33,209 nucleotides of DNA, taken from Candidatus Gastranaerophilales bacterium (GTDB lineage: Bacteria > Cyanobacteriota > Vampirovibrionia > Gastranaerophilales > Gastranaerophilaceae). The stretch's first letter is position 1, and each line of letters begins with the position of its first letter. The notes under the pieces were generated by a model. It saw nothing but the letters and a program-made list of their open reading frames with translations. It made no database searches and was not told the origin of the DNA. Position numbers and translations under genes: made by a program. Of this stretch, positions 1-7,953 are shown piece after piece. The stretch spans positions 1 through 33,209 of the forward strand of contig CALUSW010000016.1 in assembly GCA_944323535.1 (NCBI GenBank), in the 5' to 3' direction.

Positions 1-1062
1 TAACCCTGTAAAAGTTGCAAATAAAAAAATCAACAAATTATAACTTGTTTTGTTTCTAATTCTAAAAAAAATATAAATAATTGATAAAATAATTATGAAA
101 TATAATAATAAATGGGGTTTTATATATATGTATATAAAATTTGTAAGAAAAGGTTTTAAATTTTCCTGAATAAGAAAAAGCCACATTTTTGAATTAACGT
201 AATATCCTCCCCAATTGTCTAGCGAATCATAATTTGAAAAGAATATATAACATAATCCTCCAATAAACATAACAATGTTTATAATTAATAATTGAGAAAA
301 TAGACGCTTATTTTTTTTAGCAAAATCAGCATCATTGCAAGATTTTTCTTGTATTAGATTTAATTTTGTTTTAATTTTTTCTATAAATTCATATAAGTAA
401 CACTTAGAAAACATAATAAATGTTAATATAAATACCAATATGAATGCGGACATACAGTATAATTCATTTGTCATACTTACTAAAAAGGCTAGAATAACAC
501 AAACTATAAACTTCCGACCGGATAAAAATTCTTTATTAATAAAAATTTTAGCCAAAATATAGACTAATAAAGAATAAAAGGCTAAGTTAAAACTCCAATC
601 GAAAAATACAAAAGTTTCACTTACATTCATATAAGAATCTGCATATGGTGAATAATTATTAAAAAGTATAAATAATAAAATCAAGAAAGTTATAAAAAAA
701 GATTTAATATTTTTAATAGATTTTTTTGGTGAAAACAAATAAAAAGCTTTTGCATAAATAAAAGTCATAACTATAATAGCAAATGATTTAAAATATGCCA
801 GTATAGTATTTTGAATATCATTTAAATTAATTTGTGTAAAAATAGTAGGCAATATTTTATAAAAACAAATTATTAGAGATATTGAAATAAATCTACCTTG
901 GCTAAAAAGCCAGTGAATATCTTTAAAAATTAAAAATCTGTCATGGCCAATAAGGATATCATATTTCATATAATTTATAAGAAAAAAGAAAGCGGCTAAA
1001 ATTGAACATATATTAACTAGTAGAAAAAAATTAGATTTTAAAAAACTTTTAACAGATTTCAT
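1..1062 (-). CDS. Polytopic membrane protein, 3' end outside the window (possibly DUF6056-like)
   Basis: An uninterrupted frame of 354 codons runs from an ATG at 1062 down to base 1 on the minus strand without a stop, so the C-terminus lies outside the window. The translation begins MKSVKSFLKSNFFLLVNICS and is dominated by hydrophobic segments (roughly residues 10-32, 55-75, 90-107, 125-140, 160-185, 190-212, 245-262 and 300-340), separated by short polar loops. After the first segment there is a loop with G-H-D near residue 40 and a G-R-F near residue 56. That acidic-loop plus GRF arrangement resembles multi-pass glycosyltransferase-like or DUF6056-type envelope proteins, but this is only resemblance. 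No enzyme motif was recognised. Base composition is even more AT-rich than its neighbours. No strong Shine-Dalgarno sequence was seen before the ATG. Confidence 0.75.
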   Translation of the reverse strand, partial: MKSVKSFLKSNFFLLVNICSILAAFFFLINYMKYDILIGHDRFLIFKDIHWLFSQGRFISISLIICFYKILPTIFTQINLNDIQNTILAYFKSFAIIVMTFIYAKAFYLFSPKKSIKNIKSFFITFLILLFILFNNYSPYADSYMNVSETFVFFDWSFNLAFYSLLVYILAKIFINKEFLSGRKFIVCVILAFLVSMTNELYCMSAFILVFILTFIMFSKCYLYEFIEKIKTKLNLIQEKSCNDADFAKKNKRLFSQLLIINIVMFIGGLCYIFFSNYDSLDNWGGYYVNSKMWLFLIQENLKPFLTNFIYIYIKPHLLLYFIIILSIIYIFFRIRNKTSYNLLIFLFATFTGL

Positions 1063-1103
1063 TCCTAACTATCCTTGTTTATCTTCCAAAGAATTATTAT
1101 AAC

Positions 1104-1135
1104 AAAAAGGCTGGCACTTTAATACCAACCTTTTT
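1104..1135 (-). terminator. Rho-independent terminator after hppA
   Basis: Arms AAAAAGGCTGG and CCAACCTTTTT pair across a 10-base loop with one G-U pair. On the minus strand the hairpin ends in a T run 14 bases after the hppA stop. The symmetric A and T tails mean it could also work on the plus strand. Confidence 0.75.
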
Positions 1136-1148
1136 GAATATTTTATTA

Positions 1149-3569
1149 TTATTTCCCGGAGGGAATTCTCATTCCGTAGAAAGAACGGATAACAAATATA
1201 ACCGCAATTATAAACAGGATAACTCCGGCAACGGGTGCGGCCTGATTAAATGCCGGTGCAATTGCTATTTCCATTGCTAAAAGTCCGAATAATGTCGTGA
1301 ATTTAATAATAGGATTCATAGCAACGGATGAAGTATCTTTAAACGGATCGCCTACTGTATCTCCCACTACGGTTGCGTCATGCAGCGGAGTACCTTTTTC
1401 ATTTAAGTCAACTTCAACAATTTTCTTTGCGTTATCCCAGCATCCTCCTGCATTTGCCATAAATACAGCCTGGAACAAACCGAAAATAGCAATACCGATT
1501 AAATAGCTTACAAAGAATGAAACCGGATTGAAGTTATTTGTCAACGGAGCTGACAGGCATGCAAACGAAAGTGCAAATGCAAATAAAGCTATAAATATGT
1601 TAAGCATACCTTTCTGTGCGTATTCAGTACATATTTTTACAACTTCTTTTGAATTATCAACATTTGCTTTTTTATCATCGCTGTCACCAAGTTTAATGTG
1701 TGTTGAAATATATTCGACAGCTCTGTAAGCGCCTGTTGTAACTGCCTGCATTGAAGCTCCGGAGAACCAATATATTACGGCACCGCCCATTAATAAACCT
1801 AATATTGTATAAGGATTTAACAGATTTAATATAGCTTCCGGCGCAATTCCAAGAGTTTCTTTAATAACCAGTATTAAAGAGAATATCATTGTAGTAGCAC
1901 CAACAACAGCTGTTCCGATTAATACAGGTTTTGAAGTTGCTTTAAATGTATTTCCGGCTCCGTCATTTTGCTCAAGATATTTTTTTGCCGTATCAAAATT
2001 AGGTTCAAAACCGAAATCATTTTTTATTTCATCTTTGATATTCGGAATTTCTTCTATTAATGATAATTCATAAACAGATTGCGCGTTATCAGTTACCGGT
2101 CCATAACTGTCAACTGCAATTGTAACGGGTCCCATTCCCAAAAATCCGAAGGCAACAAGACCGAATGCAAATACAGAAGAGTAAATCATTATATCAGGCG
2201 ATATATGAATACTTGCAAAGTATGAAATTGCCATAAGGACAACTATAACAAGTCCAATCCAGAATCCTGAGAAGTTTCCGGATACTATACCCGATAGAAT
2301 GGTTAAAGAAGCACCGCCTTCTTTAGATGCTGTTACAACTTCACATGTATGTTTTGCTTTAGGACTTGTAAATACTTTTGTAAATTCAGGAATTAAAGCA
2401 GCACCAAGAGTACCGCAGCTTATAATTATTGATAAAGTCAGCCATAAATTATTCGGCATTGAGCCTAATAAATATTTACTTACACCAAAGGTCATACAAA
2501 TAGATAGTATTGAAGTTAACCAAACAAGATTTGTTAAAGGTGCTTCAAAATCAAATTCCGGTTTATTTGCAAATAAGATTTTATTCAGAAGTCCGTTTAC
2601 GGCATAAGCAACAACGGAAGTGATTATCATTAAATATCTCATTACAAAAATCCATGTTAATAATTGGATTTGGTATTCCGGAAAAACACCGAGAAGTATA
2701 AAGCTTACAAGAGCAACACCTGTTACTCCGTATGTTTCAAATCCGTCTGCCGTAGGTCCGATTGAATCGCCTGCGTTATCTCCGGTACAATCGGCAATAA
2801 CTCCGGGATTTCTGGGGTCGTCTTCTTTTATACCGAATCTTATTTTCATAAGGTCAGATCCGATATCTGCAATTTTTGTAAAGATACCGCCTGCAACACG
2901 CAGAGCAGAAGCACCCAGTGATTCACCTATAGCAAAACCTATAAAACAGGCACCTGCCAGATGTCCGGGGACAAATAATAATATGCAGAGCATAACTATA
3001 AGTTCAACGCTTACCAGCAAAACACCTATACTCATACCGGCTTTTAACGGAATATTTAATATATCCAACGGTTTATTTTTAAGAGCAGTAAAGGAAGTTC
3101 TTGCATTTGCAAGAGTATTCATTCTTATTCCGAACCAGGCAACACCGTATGAGCCAAGAATACCGACAACGGATGCTGCAAGAATGATTAATACATTTTT
3201 TACGCTCATTTCCTGTAAAAATCCAAAGTAAAAAGCAATACATATTGCAATTAATACTTCAAGTACTATTAAAAACTTACCTTGTTGAATTAAATAGGTT
3301 TTACAGGTTTCAAAGATGGTGTTTCCAATGTCCGTCATGGATTTATGGGCTTTAATCCCTTTTATTTGGTTGTAGGCAATTAACCCCCATATTAATCCAA
3401 GTACGGAAACTACAATTCCGATAATAAGCAAATTAAAATTCTCGCCTTGTATAGCCGGAACTTTGAGATTTGCCTCTCCCGCAAAAGCAGGAATGCCCAT
3501 TAAGATTAAAGCGGAAAGTAATGCAGTAATCTTTGATAATGAGCATTTGCATTTTTTGAAAAATGACAT
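1149..3569 (-). CDS. hppA: Membrane-bound proton-translocating pyrophosphatase, K+-independent type
   Basis: Hydrolyses pyrophosphate in the inner membrane and couples this to ion pumping, recovering energy from biosynthetic PPi. The 806-residue protein has about 16 hydrophobic segments. The pyrophosphate/Mg site is visible as EDDPRNPGVIAD (residues 249-260) followed by GDNAGD, a central DNAQS motif (494-498) and a C-terminal GDTVGDPFKDTSS. The position that decides potassium dependence is Lys543 in GNTFKATSK, where K+-dependent enzymes carry Ala; this predicts K+ independence. The motif DCTGDNAGDSIGPTADGFE departs from the classical plant or Rhodospirillum form and matches what I recall of a divergent, Na+-regulated H+-PPase clade (Chlorobium limicola type). 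The N-terminus (KKCKCSLSKITALLSALILM...AFA) looks like an added signal-like segment. AAGGAGA lies just before the ATG. It is monocistronic between its own terminator and that of hydA. Confidence 0.95.
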   Translation of the reverse strand: MSFFKKCKCSLSKITALLSALILMGIPAFAGEANLKVPAIQGENFNLLIIGIVVSVLGLIWGLIAYNQIKGIKAHKSMTDIGNTIFETCKTYLIQQGKFLIVLEVLIAICIAFYFGFLQEMSVKNVLIILAASVVGILGSYGVAWFGIRMNTLANARTSFTALKNKPLDILNIPLKAGMSIGVLLVSVELIVMLCILLFVPGHLAGACFIGFAIGESLGASALRVAGGIFTKIADIGSDLMKIRFGIKEDDPRNPGVIADCTGDNAGDSIGPTADGFETYGVTGVALVSFILLGVFPEYQIQLLTWIFVMRYLMIITSVVAYAVNGLLNKILFANKPEFDFEAPLTNLVWLTSILSICMTFGVSKYLLGSMPNNLWLTLSIIISCGTLGAALIPEFTKVFTSPKAKHTCEVVTASKEGGASLTILSGIVSGNFSGFWIGLVIVVLMAISYFASIHISPDIMIYSSVFAFGLVAFGFLGMGPVTIAVDSYGPVTDNAQSVYELSLIEEIPNIKDEIKNDFGFEPNFDTAKKYLEQNDGAGNTFKATSKPVLIGTAVVGATTMIFSLILVIKETLGIAPEAILNLLNPYTILGLLMGGAVIYWFSGASMQAVTTGAYRAVEYISTHIKLGDSDDKKANVDNSKEVVKICTEYAQKGMLNIFIALFAFALSFACLSAPLTNNFNPVSFFVSYLIGIAIFGLFQAVFMANAGGCWDNAKKIVEVDLNEKGTPLHDATVVGDTVGDPFKDTSSVAMNPIIKFTTLFGLLAMEIAIAPAFNQAAPVAGVILFIIAVIFVIRSFYGMRIPSGK

Positions 3570-3602
3570 TATACTCTCCTTTATTTTATAAATACAACTT
3601 CT

Positions 3603-3631
3603 ATTATATATTATTATTAAATTTTTAACTA
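3603..3631 (-). promoter_or_regulatory. Likely hppA promoter
   Basis: On the minus strand a perfect TATAAT (plus-strand 3603-3608) lies 17 bases after a weak -35 TAGTTA. A start point near 3596 would give a leader of about 27 bases that contains the AAGGAGA ribosome binding site. Confidence 0.45.
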
Positions 3632-3731
3632 TCTCATTAACATTATTTAATCTGCAGCATTATAAATACAGCGTTGTATAAATTGAAAATTTAATATGAA
3701 ACATTAGATTATTTTTCTGTTTTAATACTCA

Positions 3732-3770
3732 AAAAATATCACACTGTTTTAATTTCAGTGTGATATTTTT
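3732..3770 (-). terminator. Terminator after the hydrogenase operon
   Basis: A perfect 15-bp inverted repeat (AAAAATATCACACTG and its complement) flanks a 9-base loop. It begins 25 bases past the hydA stop on the minus strand and ends in TTTTT. The A tract on the other side makes it potentially bidirectional. Confidence 0.85.
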
Positions 3771-3795
3771 ATATTGGTTTATCTGTCATATAGAC

Positions 3796-5547
3796 TTATA
3801 TGTCTTTATATGAACCTTTGAATTTGTCTGAATATGTAGTGTGAAGAAGGTGATGAGCCTTTTCGCTCCCGGGTTTTCCGCCCAGGCATTCATTATATAG
3901 TTTGATAATGTCTGGATTTTGGTGCGAGCGTCTTAATTCCAAATGTCTGTCTTCTTCATAAAGTCCTTCGGCTCTTTTTTCCTTTATTGAGGAATCAGAG
4001 CAGCTTACAGGCTGTCCTCCTCCGTTTACACATCCGCCGGGGCACGCCATAACTTCTAAAATATGGAAATCGGCTGTGCCGTTTTTAACCTCTTTTAAAG
4101 ATTTTTCTGCTTCTTTTAATGTTGATACAACTCTTACTTTCACAGGAGTTCCTTTTATATCAACTATAGAATCTTTTGTCCTTGAATTTGCATCGACTCC
4201 CCTTAAAGTAGTAATATCAACTTTAGAAAGTTCTTCTCCGGTTACAAAGTGATACGCGGTTCTTACTGCAGCTTCCGCAACACCTCCTGAGGCTCCGAAT
4301 ATAGTTCCTGCACCTGTATATTGTCCGAAAGGAGAATTTGCTTCTTCTTCCTTTAATTTCTTAAAATCAATACCGGCTGCCTTAATCATTTTTGCAAATT
4401 CTTTTGTTGTAAGAACAAAATCGGTTTCATTTATAAGCTGTTCTCTTATTGCTTCATATTTCTTTGCCGTGCAGGGCATTATGGAGACAACAACTATATT
4501 ATCTTTTGTATAACCTTCATAGTATTTTGGAAGAAATTCTTTTAATACGGGAGAAAGCATTCCCTGTGGAGATTTACAGGTTGATAAATGCTCAAGTAAT
4601 TCAGGGTGCTGGGTTTCAAGATATCTTACCCACGCAGGGCAGCAGGATGTGAATAACGGCAGATTTTTATTCTGTGTTAATCTTTCAACAAATTCATTTG
4701 CTTCTTCCATGATAGTTAAATCAGCAGAGAAGTTTGTATCAAAAATTAAGTCAAAGCCTAATAATCTTGCTGCTGCATATATTTTGCCTATTGTATTTTC
4801 TCCGGGTTCTAAGTTAAATTCTTCACCAAGAGCAACTCTTACAGAGGGAGCTATTTGAACAACAACTTTTTTAGCAGGGTCATTAATTTTTTCCCAGACA
4901 GCATCAATGCTTGATTTTATTGTAAGCGCTCCTGTCGGGCATACGCTCTGGCATTGACCGCAAAATACGCAGTCAACCTGGCTTAAAAATCTTCCGTTCA
5001 TAGGTTCTATTCTTGTATTGGAACCGCGGTTTACAAAGCCTAAAACGCTGTGGCCCTGAAATTCGCTGCAAGCTCTTACGCAGGCGCCGCATAGAATACA
5101 TTTTGAAGGGTCCCTGACAAGCGACGGATTATAATCATCAACGGGGAGATAATCTTCTTTTTCAAGTTTTGGAAATCTTATTTCCGTTATTCCGTATTCC
5201 ATTGCATATTTTTGCAGTTCACAGCTTCCCGATTTATCACAGGTTAAACATTCACATTTATGGTTTGCGAGTAATAATTCCAATACGGTTTTTCTTATTT
5301 TTCTTACTTTCTCGGTATTTAAATGAATTTTTAAACCTGCTTCTGGCGGCATTGTGCAAGAGGATTGAATTCCTCTGCCTTCTATCTCAACTACGCACAT
5401 ACGGCAGGCGCCGAATGATGTTAAATCGGGACGATAGCAAAATGTCGGAACATTTAATCCTGCTTTTCTTATTACTTCGAGAAGATTCGGTTCATCAGAA
5501 AAAGCAACTTCCCTTCCGTCTATAAATAATGTTTTATTATCTGTCAT
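3796..5547 (-). CDS. hydA: [FeFe] hydrogenase catalytic subunit of the trimeric HydABC/HndABCD type
   Basis: Cytoplasmic catalytic subunit that makes or consumes H2 at the H-cluster. Domains in order in the 583-residue protein: N-terminal [2Fe-2S] ferredoxin fold (Cys37, 48, 51, 64); a His-Cys cluster segment (HKCECLTCDKSGSC); two [4Fe-4S] motifs, CILCGACVRAC and CVFCGQCQSVC; then the H-cluster domain with all three signatures, TSCCPAWV (about residue 300), MPCTAKKYEA (about 357) and EVMACPGGCVNGGGQP (about 500). A small-subunit-like tail with EDRHLELRRSHQNP closes the protein. All cluster ligands are present, so it should be active if the HydEFG maturases exist elsewhere. It is the last gene of a set with the NuoF- and NuoE-like subunits, 19 bases after hydB, with AAGGAT before the ATG. 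Length and architecture match group A3 enzymes, known to bifurcate electrons between ferredoxin and NAD(P). Confidence 0.96.
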   Translation of the reverse strand: MTDNKTLFIDGREVAFSDEPNLLEVIRKAGLNVPTFCYRPDLTSFGACRMCVVEIEGRGIQSSCTMPPEAGLKIHLNTEKVRKIRKTVLELLLANHKCECLTCDKSGSCELQKYAMEYGITEIRFPKLEKEDYLPVDDYNPSLVRDPSKCILCGACVRACSEFQGHSVLGFVNRGSNTRIEPMNGRFLSQVDCVFCGQCQSVCPTGALTIKSSIDAVWEKINDPAKKVVVQIAPSVRVALGEEFNLEPGENTIGKIYAAARLLGFDLIFDTNFSADLTIMEEANEFVERLTQNKNLPLFTSCCPAWVRYLETQHPELLEHLSTCKSPQGMLSPVLKEFLPKYYEGYTKDNIVVVSIMPCTAKKYEAIREQLINETDFVLTTKEFAKMIKAAGIDFKKLKEEEANSPFGQYTGAGTIFGASGGVAEAAVRTAYHFVTGEELSKVDITTLRGVDANSRTKDSIVDIKGTPVKVRVVSTLKEAEKSLKEVKNGTADFHILEVMACPGGCVNGGGQPVSCSDSSIKEKRAEGLYEEDRHLELRRSHQNPDIIKLYNECLGGKPGSEKAHHLLHTTYSDKFKGSYKDI

Positions 5548-5566
5548 AATTCTATCCTTATCCTTT

Positions 5567-7429
5567 TTATTCTAAGACTATTGCTCTAAACGGACAATTC
5601 GTCAAACAAGCTTCACATTTAATACATTTTTCCTGATTGATATGGTGAGGATTTTTTACTGTTCCTTCAATAGCACCGACAGGGCAGACTCTTGAACATT
5701 TTGTGCAGCCTTTGCACAAATCTTCGTTTATTACAACTTTCTTCATAGCAGTACATACACCTGCAGGACATTTTTTATCTTTAATGTGAGCAATATATTC
5801 ATCTTTAAAATATTTCAGAGTAGAAAGAACAGGATTTGGAGCTGTTTTGCCAAGTCCGCATAAAGATCCGTCTTTTACTACTTTTGCAAGCTCTTCAAGC
5901 TCGTCTAAGTCTTTCATTTCACCTTTGCCTGCTACAATTTTTTCTAATATTTTAAGTAGGTTTTTTGTTCCTTCTCTGCAGGGAACACATTTTCCGCAGC
6001 TTTCGTGCTGGGTAAAATTCATGAAAAATCTTGCAACTTCGACTATACAAGTTTTGTCACTCATAACTACAAGTCCGCCTGAACCGACCATTGCACCTGC
6101 TTTAATGAGGTTATCATAGTCCATCGGAATATCAAGGTGTTCTTCCGTCAAACATCCTCCGGAAGGCCCGCCTATTTGAACGGCTTTAAATTTTTTACCG
6201 TCCCTCATTCCGCCGCCTATATCAAATATAATTTCTCTCAAGGTTGTTCCCATAGGAACTTCTATAAGACCGGTATTGTTAACATCTCCGGTAAGCGCAA
6301 ATGTTTTTGTTCCTTTAGATGTTTCTGTTCCCATCTTTGCAAACCAATCTGCACCTTTAAGAAGTATAACAGGAACGTTTGCAAGCGTTTCAACGTTATT
6401 AATTAATGTGGGTCTTCCAAATAAACCTTTATTTGCAGGGAACGGGGGTTTTGGTCTTGGCATACCTCTTTCGCCTTCTATTGATGCGATTAAAGCGGTT
6501 TCTTCACCGCATACAAAGGCTCCTGCCCCTTCTTTTATGTGGATATCCAGTGAAAAATTACTTCCCATAATATTTTTTCCTAAGAAGTTTCTTTCTTCTG
6601 CATCTTTTATGGCTTTTCTTAAACGTTTAATGGCAAGAGGATATTCAGCTCTTACATATATATAACCTTCATCTGCACCTATTGCAAATGCGGCAATAGC
6701 CATACCTTCGAGGAGTTTATGGGGGTCGCCTTCCATTACGCTTCTATCCATAAATGCACCCGGATCGCCTTCATCTCCGTTGCATACAATATAAGATTTT
6801 CCTCCTCTGTTGGCAGCAGTAAATCTCCATTTTCTTCCTGTCGGAAAACCTCCGCCGCCTCTGCCTCTTAATCCTGATTTTTCTATTGTTTCTATAACAC
6901 TTTCAGGATTGTTTTCTTCTATAACTTTAGCAAGAGCTTCATAACCTCTTACCGCAATTGCTTCATCAATACATTCCGCATTGATATTTCCGCAGTTTGC
7001 AAGGGCTGTTCTTGTTTGTTTTGCATAGAAGTTAATGTGTTCATCATCCGGCACATGCTGGTGTGTTTTAGGATCAACATATAAAAGCCTTTCAACAGGT
7101 TTGTTATTTTTTATATGACTTTCAAATATTTCTTCGACATCACTTTCTTTAACTTTTACATAAGTAATTTTTTTATCGGGGATTACAACAAGAACTCCCT
7201 GTTCACAAAAACCGTGGCATCCTGTCGGAACGGTTGTCATTTTATCATATTGGGTTAAAATTGATACATTAGCGCCAAGCTCTTTAAATTTTTCTATAAC
7301 TCTTAGCGAACCGTTAGCAACGCAGCCTGTTCCTGCGCAGACCAACACTCTTAATCCCTGTGATTTTATTAATTCTTTTGCTTTATTTTGTTCTTCAAGT
7401 ATATTTATATTCAGCTTTACTTTTTCCAT
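5567..7429 (-). CDS. hydB: NuoF-like flavoprotein subunit of the bifurcating hydrogenase
   Basis: Binds FMN and NAD(H) and is the flavin centre of the trimeric hydrogenase. In the 620 residues: an N-terminal thioredoxin-like [2Fe-2S] domain (Cys31, 36, 71, 75); the FMN loop GLRGRGGGGFPTGRKW (about 186-201) and CNGDEGDPGAFMDR; the NADH-site segment GAGAFVCGEETALI; an SLBB-like region; the [4Fe-4S] motif ESCGKCVPCREGT with its fourth Cys in SLCGLG; and a C-terminal two-cluster ferredoxin (CKGCTKCSRVCP, CIKCEACLTNCP; last about 58 residues). This extended form, with additions at both ends, is that of HydB/HndC and distinguishes it from the plain NuoF of complex I. Its ATG overlaps the hydC stop in TAATG, implying coupled translation and equal stoichiometry. 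Confidence 0.95.
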   Translation of the reverse strand: MEKVKLNINILEEQNKAKELIKSQGLRVLVCAGTGCVANGSLRVIEKFKELGANVSILTQYDKMTTVPTGCHGFCEQGVLVVIPDKKITYVKVKESDVEEIFESHIKNNKPVERLLYVDPKTHQHVPDDEHINFYAKQTRTALANCGNINAECIDEAIAVRGYEALAKVIEENNPESVIETIEKSGLRGRGGGGFPTGRKWRFTAANRGGKSYIVCNGDEGDPGAFMDRSVMEGDPHKLLEGMAIAAFAIGADEGYIYVRAEYPLAIKRLRKAIKDAEERNFLGKNIMGSNFSLDIHIKEGAGAFVCGEETALIASIEGERGMPRPKPPFPANKGLFGRPTLINNVETLANVPVILLKGADWFAKMGTETSKGTKTFALTGDVNNTGLIEVPMGTTLREIIFDIGGGMRDGKKFKAVQIGGPSGGCLTEEHLDIPMDYDNLIKAGAMVGSGGLVVMSDKTCIVEVARFFMNFTQHESCGKCVPCREGTKNLLKILEKIVAGKGEMKDLDELEELAKVVKDGSLCGLGKTAPNPVLSTLKYFKDEYIAHIKDKKCPAGVCTAMKKVVINEDLCKGCTKCSRVCPVGAIEGTVKNPHHINQEKCIKCEACLTNCPFRAIVLE

Positions 7430-7920
7430 TATTTATCTTCCTTTATTAATGTATCCAATATAATTGTGATAGCATCCGAAGTCATTTGCGGGTATACTTT
7501 ATCGTTTATTACAACAACCGGAGCAAGTCCGCATGCACCTAAACAACTGACTGTTTCCAGAGAAAACAATCCGTTTTCGCTGGTAAGCTGTTTGTCTTTC
7601 ATGTTTAATTTTGCTCTTATAGCGTTTAAAACAGGCATTGAACCTCTAACGTGGCATGCTGTTCCGTCGCAAACCTTAATTTCATACTTTCCCTTAGGTT
7701 CCAGTGAAAATTGAGCATAAAAAGTTGCCACCCCAAACACTGTTGCGGGTGACAGTCCTTCTATTTTTTTCCCTATGTATATCATTGCATCTTCGGGCAA
7801 ATAACGATATACTTCCTGAACTTTTTGCAAAATGGCAATTAAATTTGATTTTTTGCCGCCAAATGATTGGATTATTTCATCCAATTTCGCCGTACTGACT
7901 GCGGGATTTCCTGCACTCAT
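7429..7920 (-). CDS. hydC: NuoE-like [2Fe-2S] subunit of the bifurcating hydrogenase
   Basis: Small thioredoxin-fold electron-transfer subunit of 163 residues. The [2Fe-2S] ligands are Cys84 and Cys89 (CDGTAC) and Cys126 and Cys130 (CLGAC), with the family motif VFGVATFYAQF before them. It is the first hydrogenase gene, preceded by AGGAG and an ATG. Only 33 bases separate it from the upstream TPR gene on the same strand. No separate promoter is evident in that gap, so the hydrogenase genes are probably read through from the TPR gene. The name follows the Thermotoga-type HydABC scheme; HndA is the equivalent in Desulfovibrio. Confidence 0.94.
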   Translation of the reverse strand: MSAGNPAVSTAKLDEIIQSFGGKKSNLIAILQKVQEVYRYLPEDAMIYIGKKIEGLSPATVFGVATFYAQFSLEPKGKYEIKVCDGTACHVRGSMPVLNAIRAKLNMKDKQLTSENGLFSLETVSCLGACGLAPVVVINDKVYPQMTSDAITIILDTLIKEDK

Positions 7921-7953
7921 TTGTAACTCCTATTCTATATAAATAATTTCCTT

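Noticed and set aside
2620-3231. 203-codon plus-strand frame opposite hppA
   Set aside because: It is fully antisense to a strongly conserved enzyme gene, with codon use dictated by the other strand and no ribosome binding site.
5169-5525. 118-codon plus-strand frame opposite hydA
   Set aside because: Antisense shadow of the ferredoxin domains; no start signal or family resemblance.
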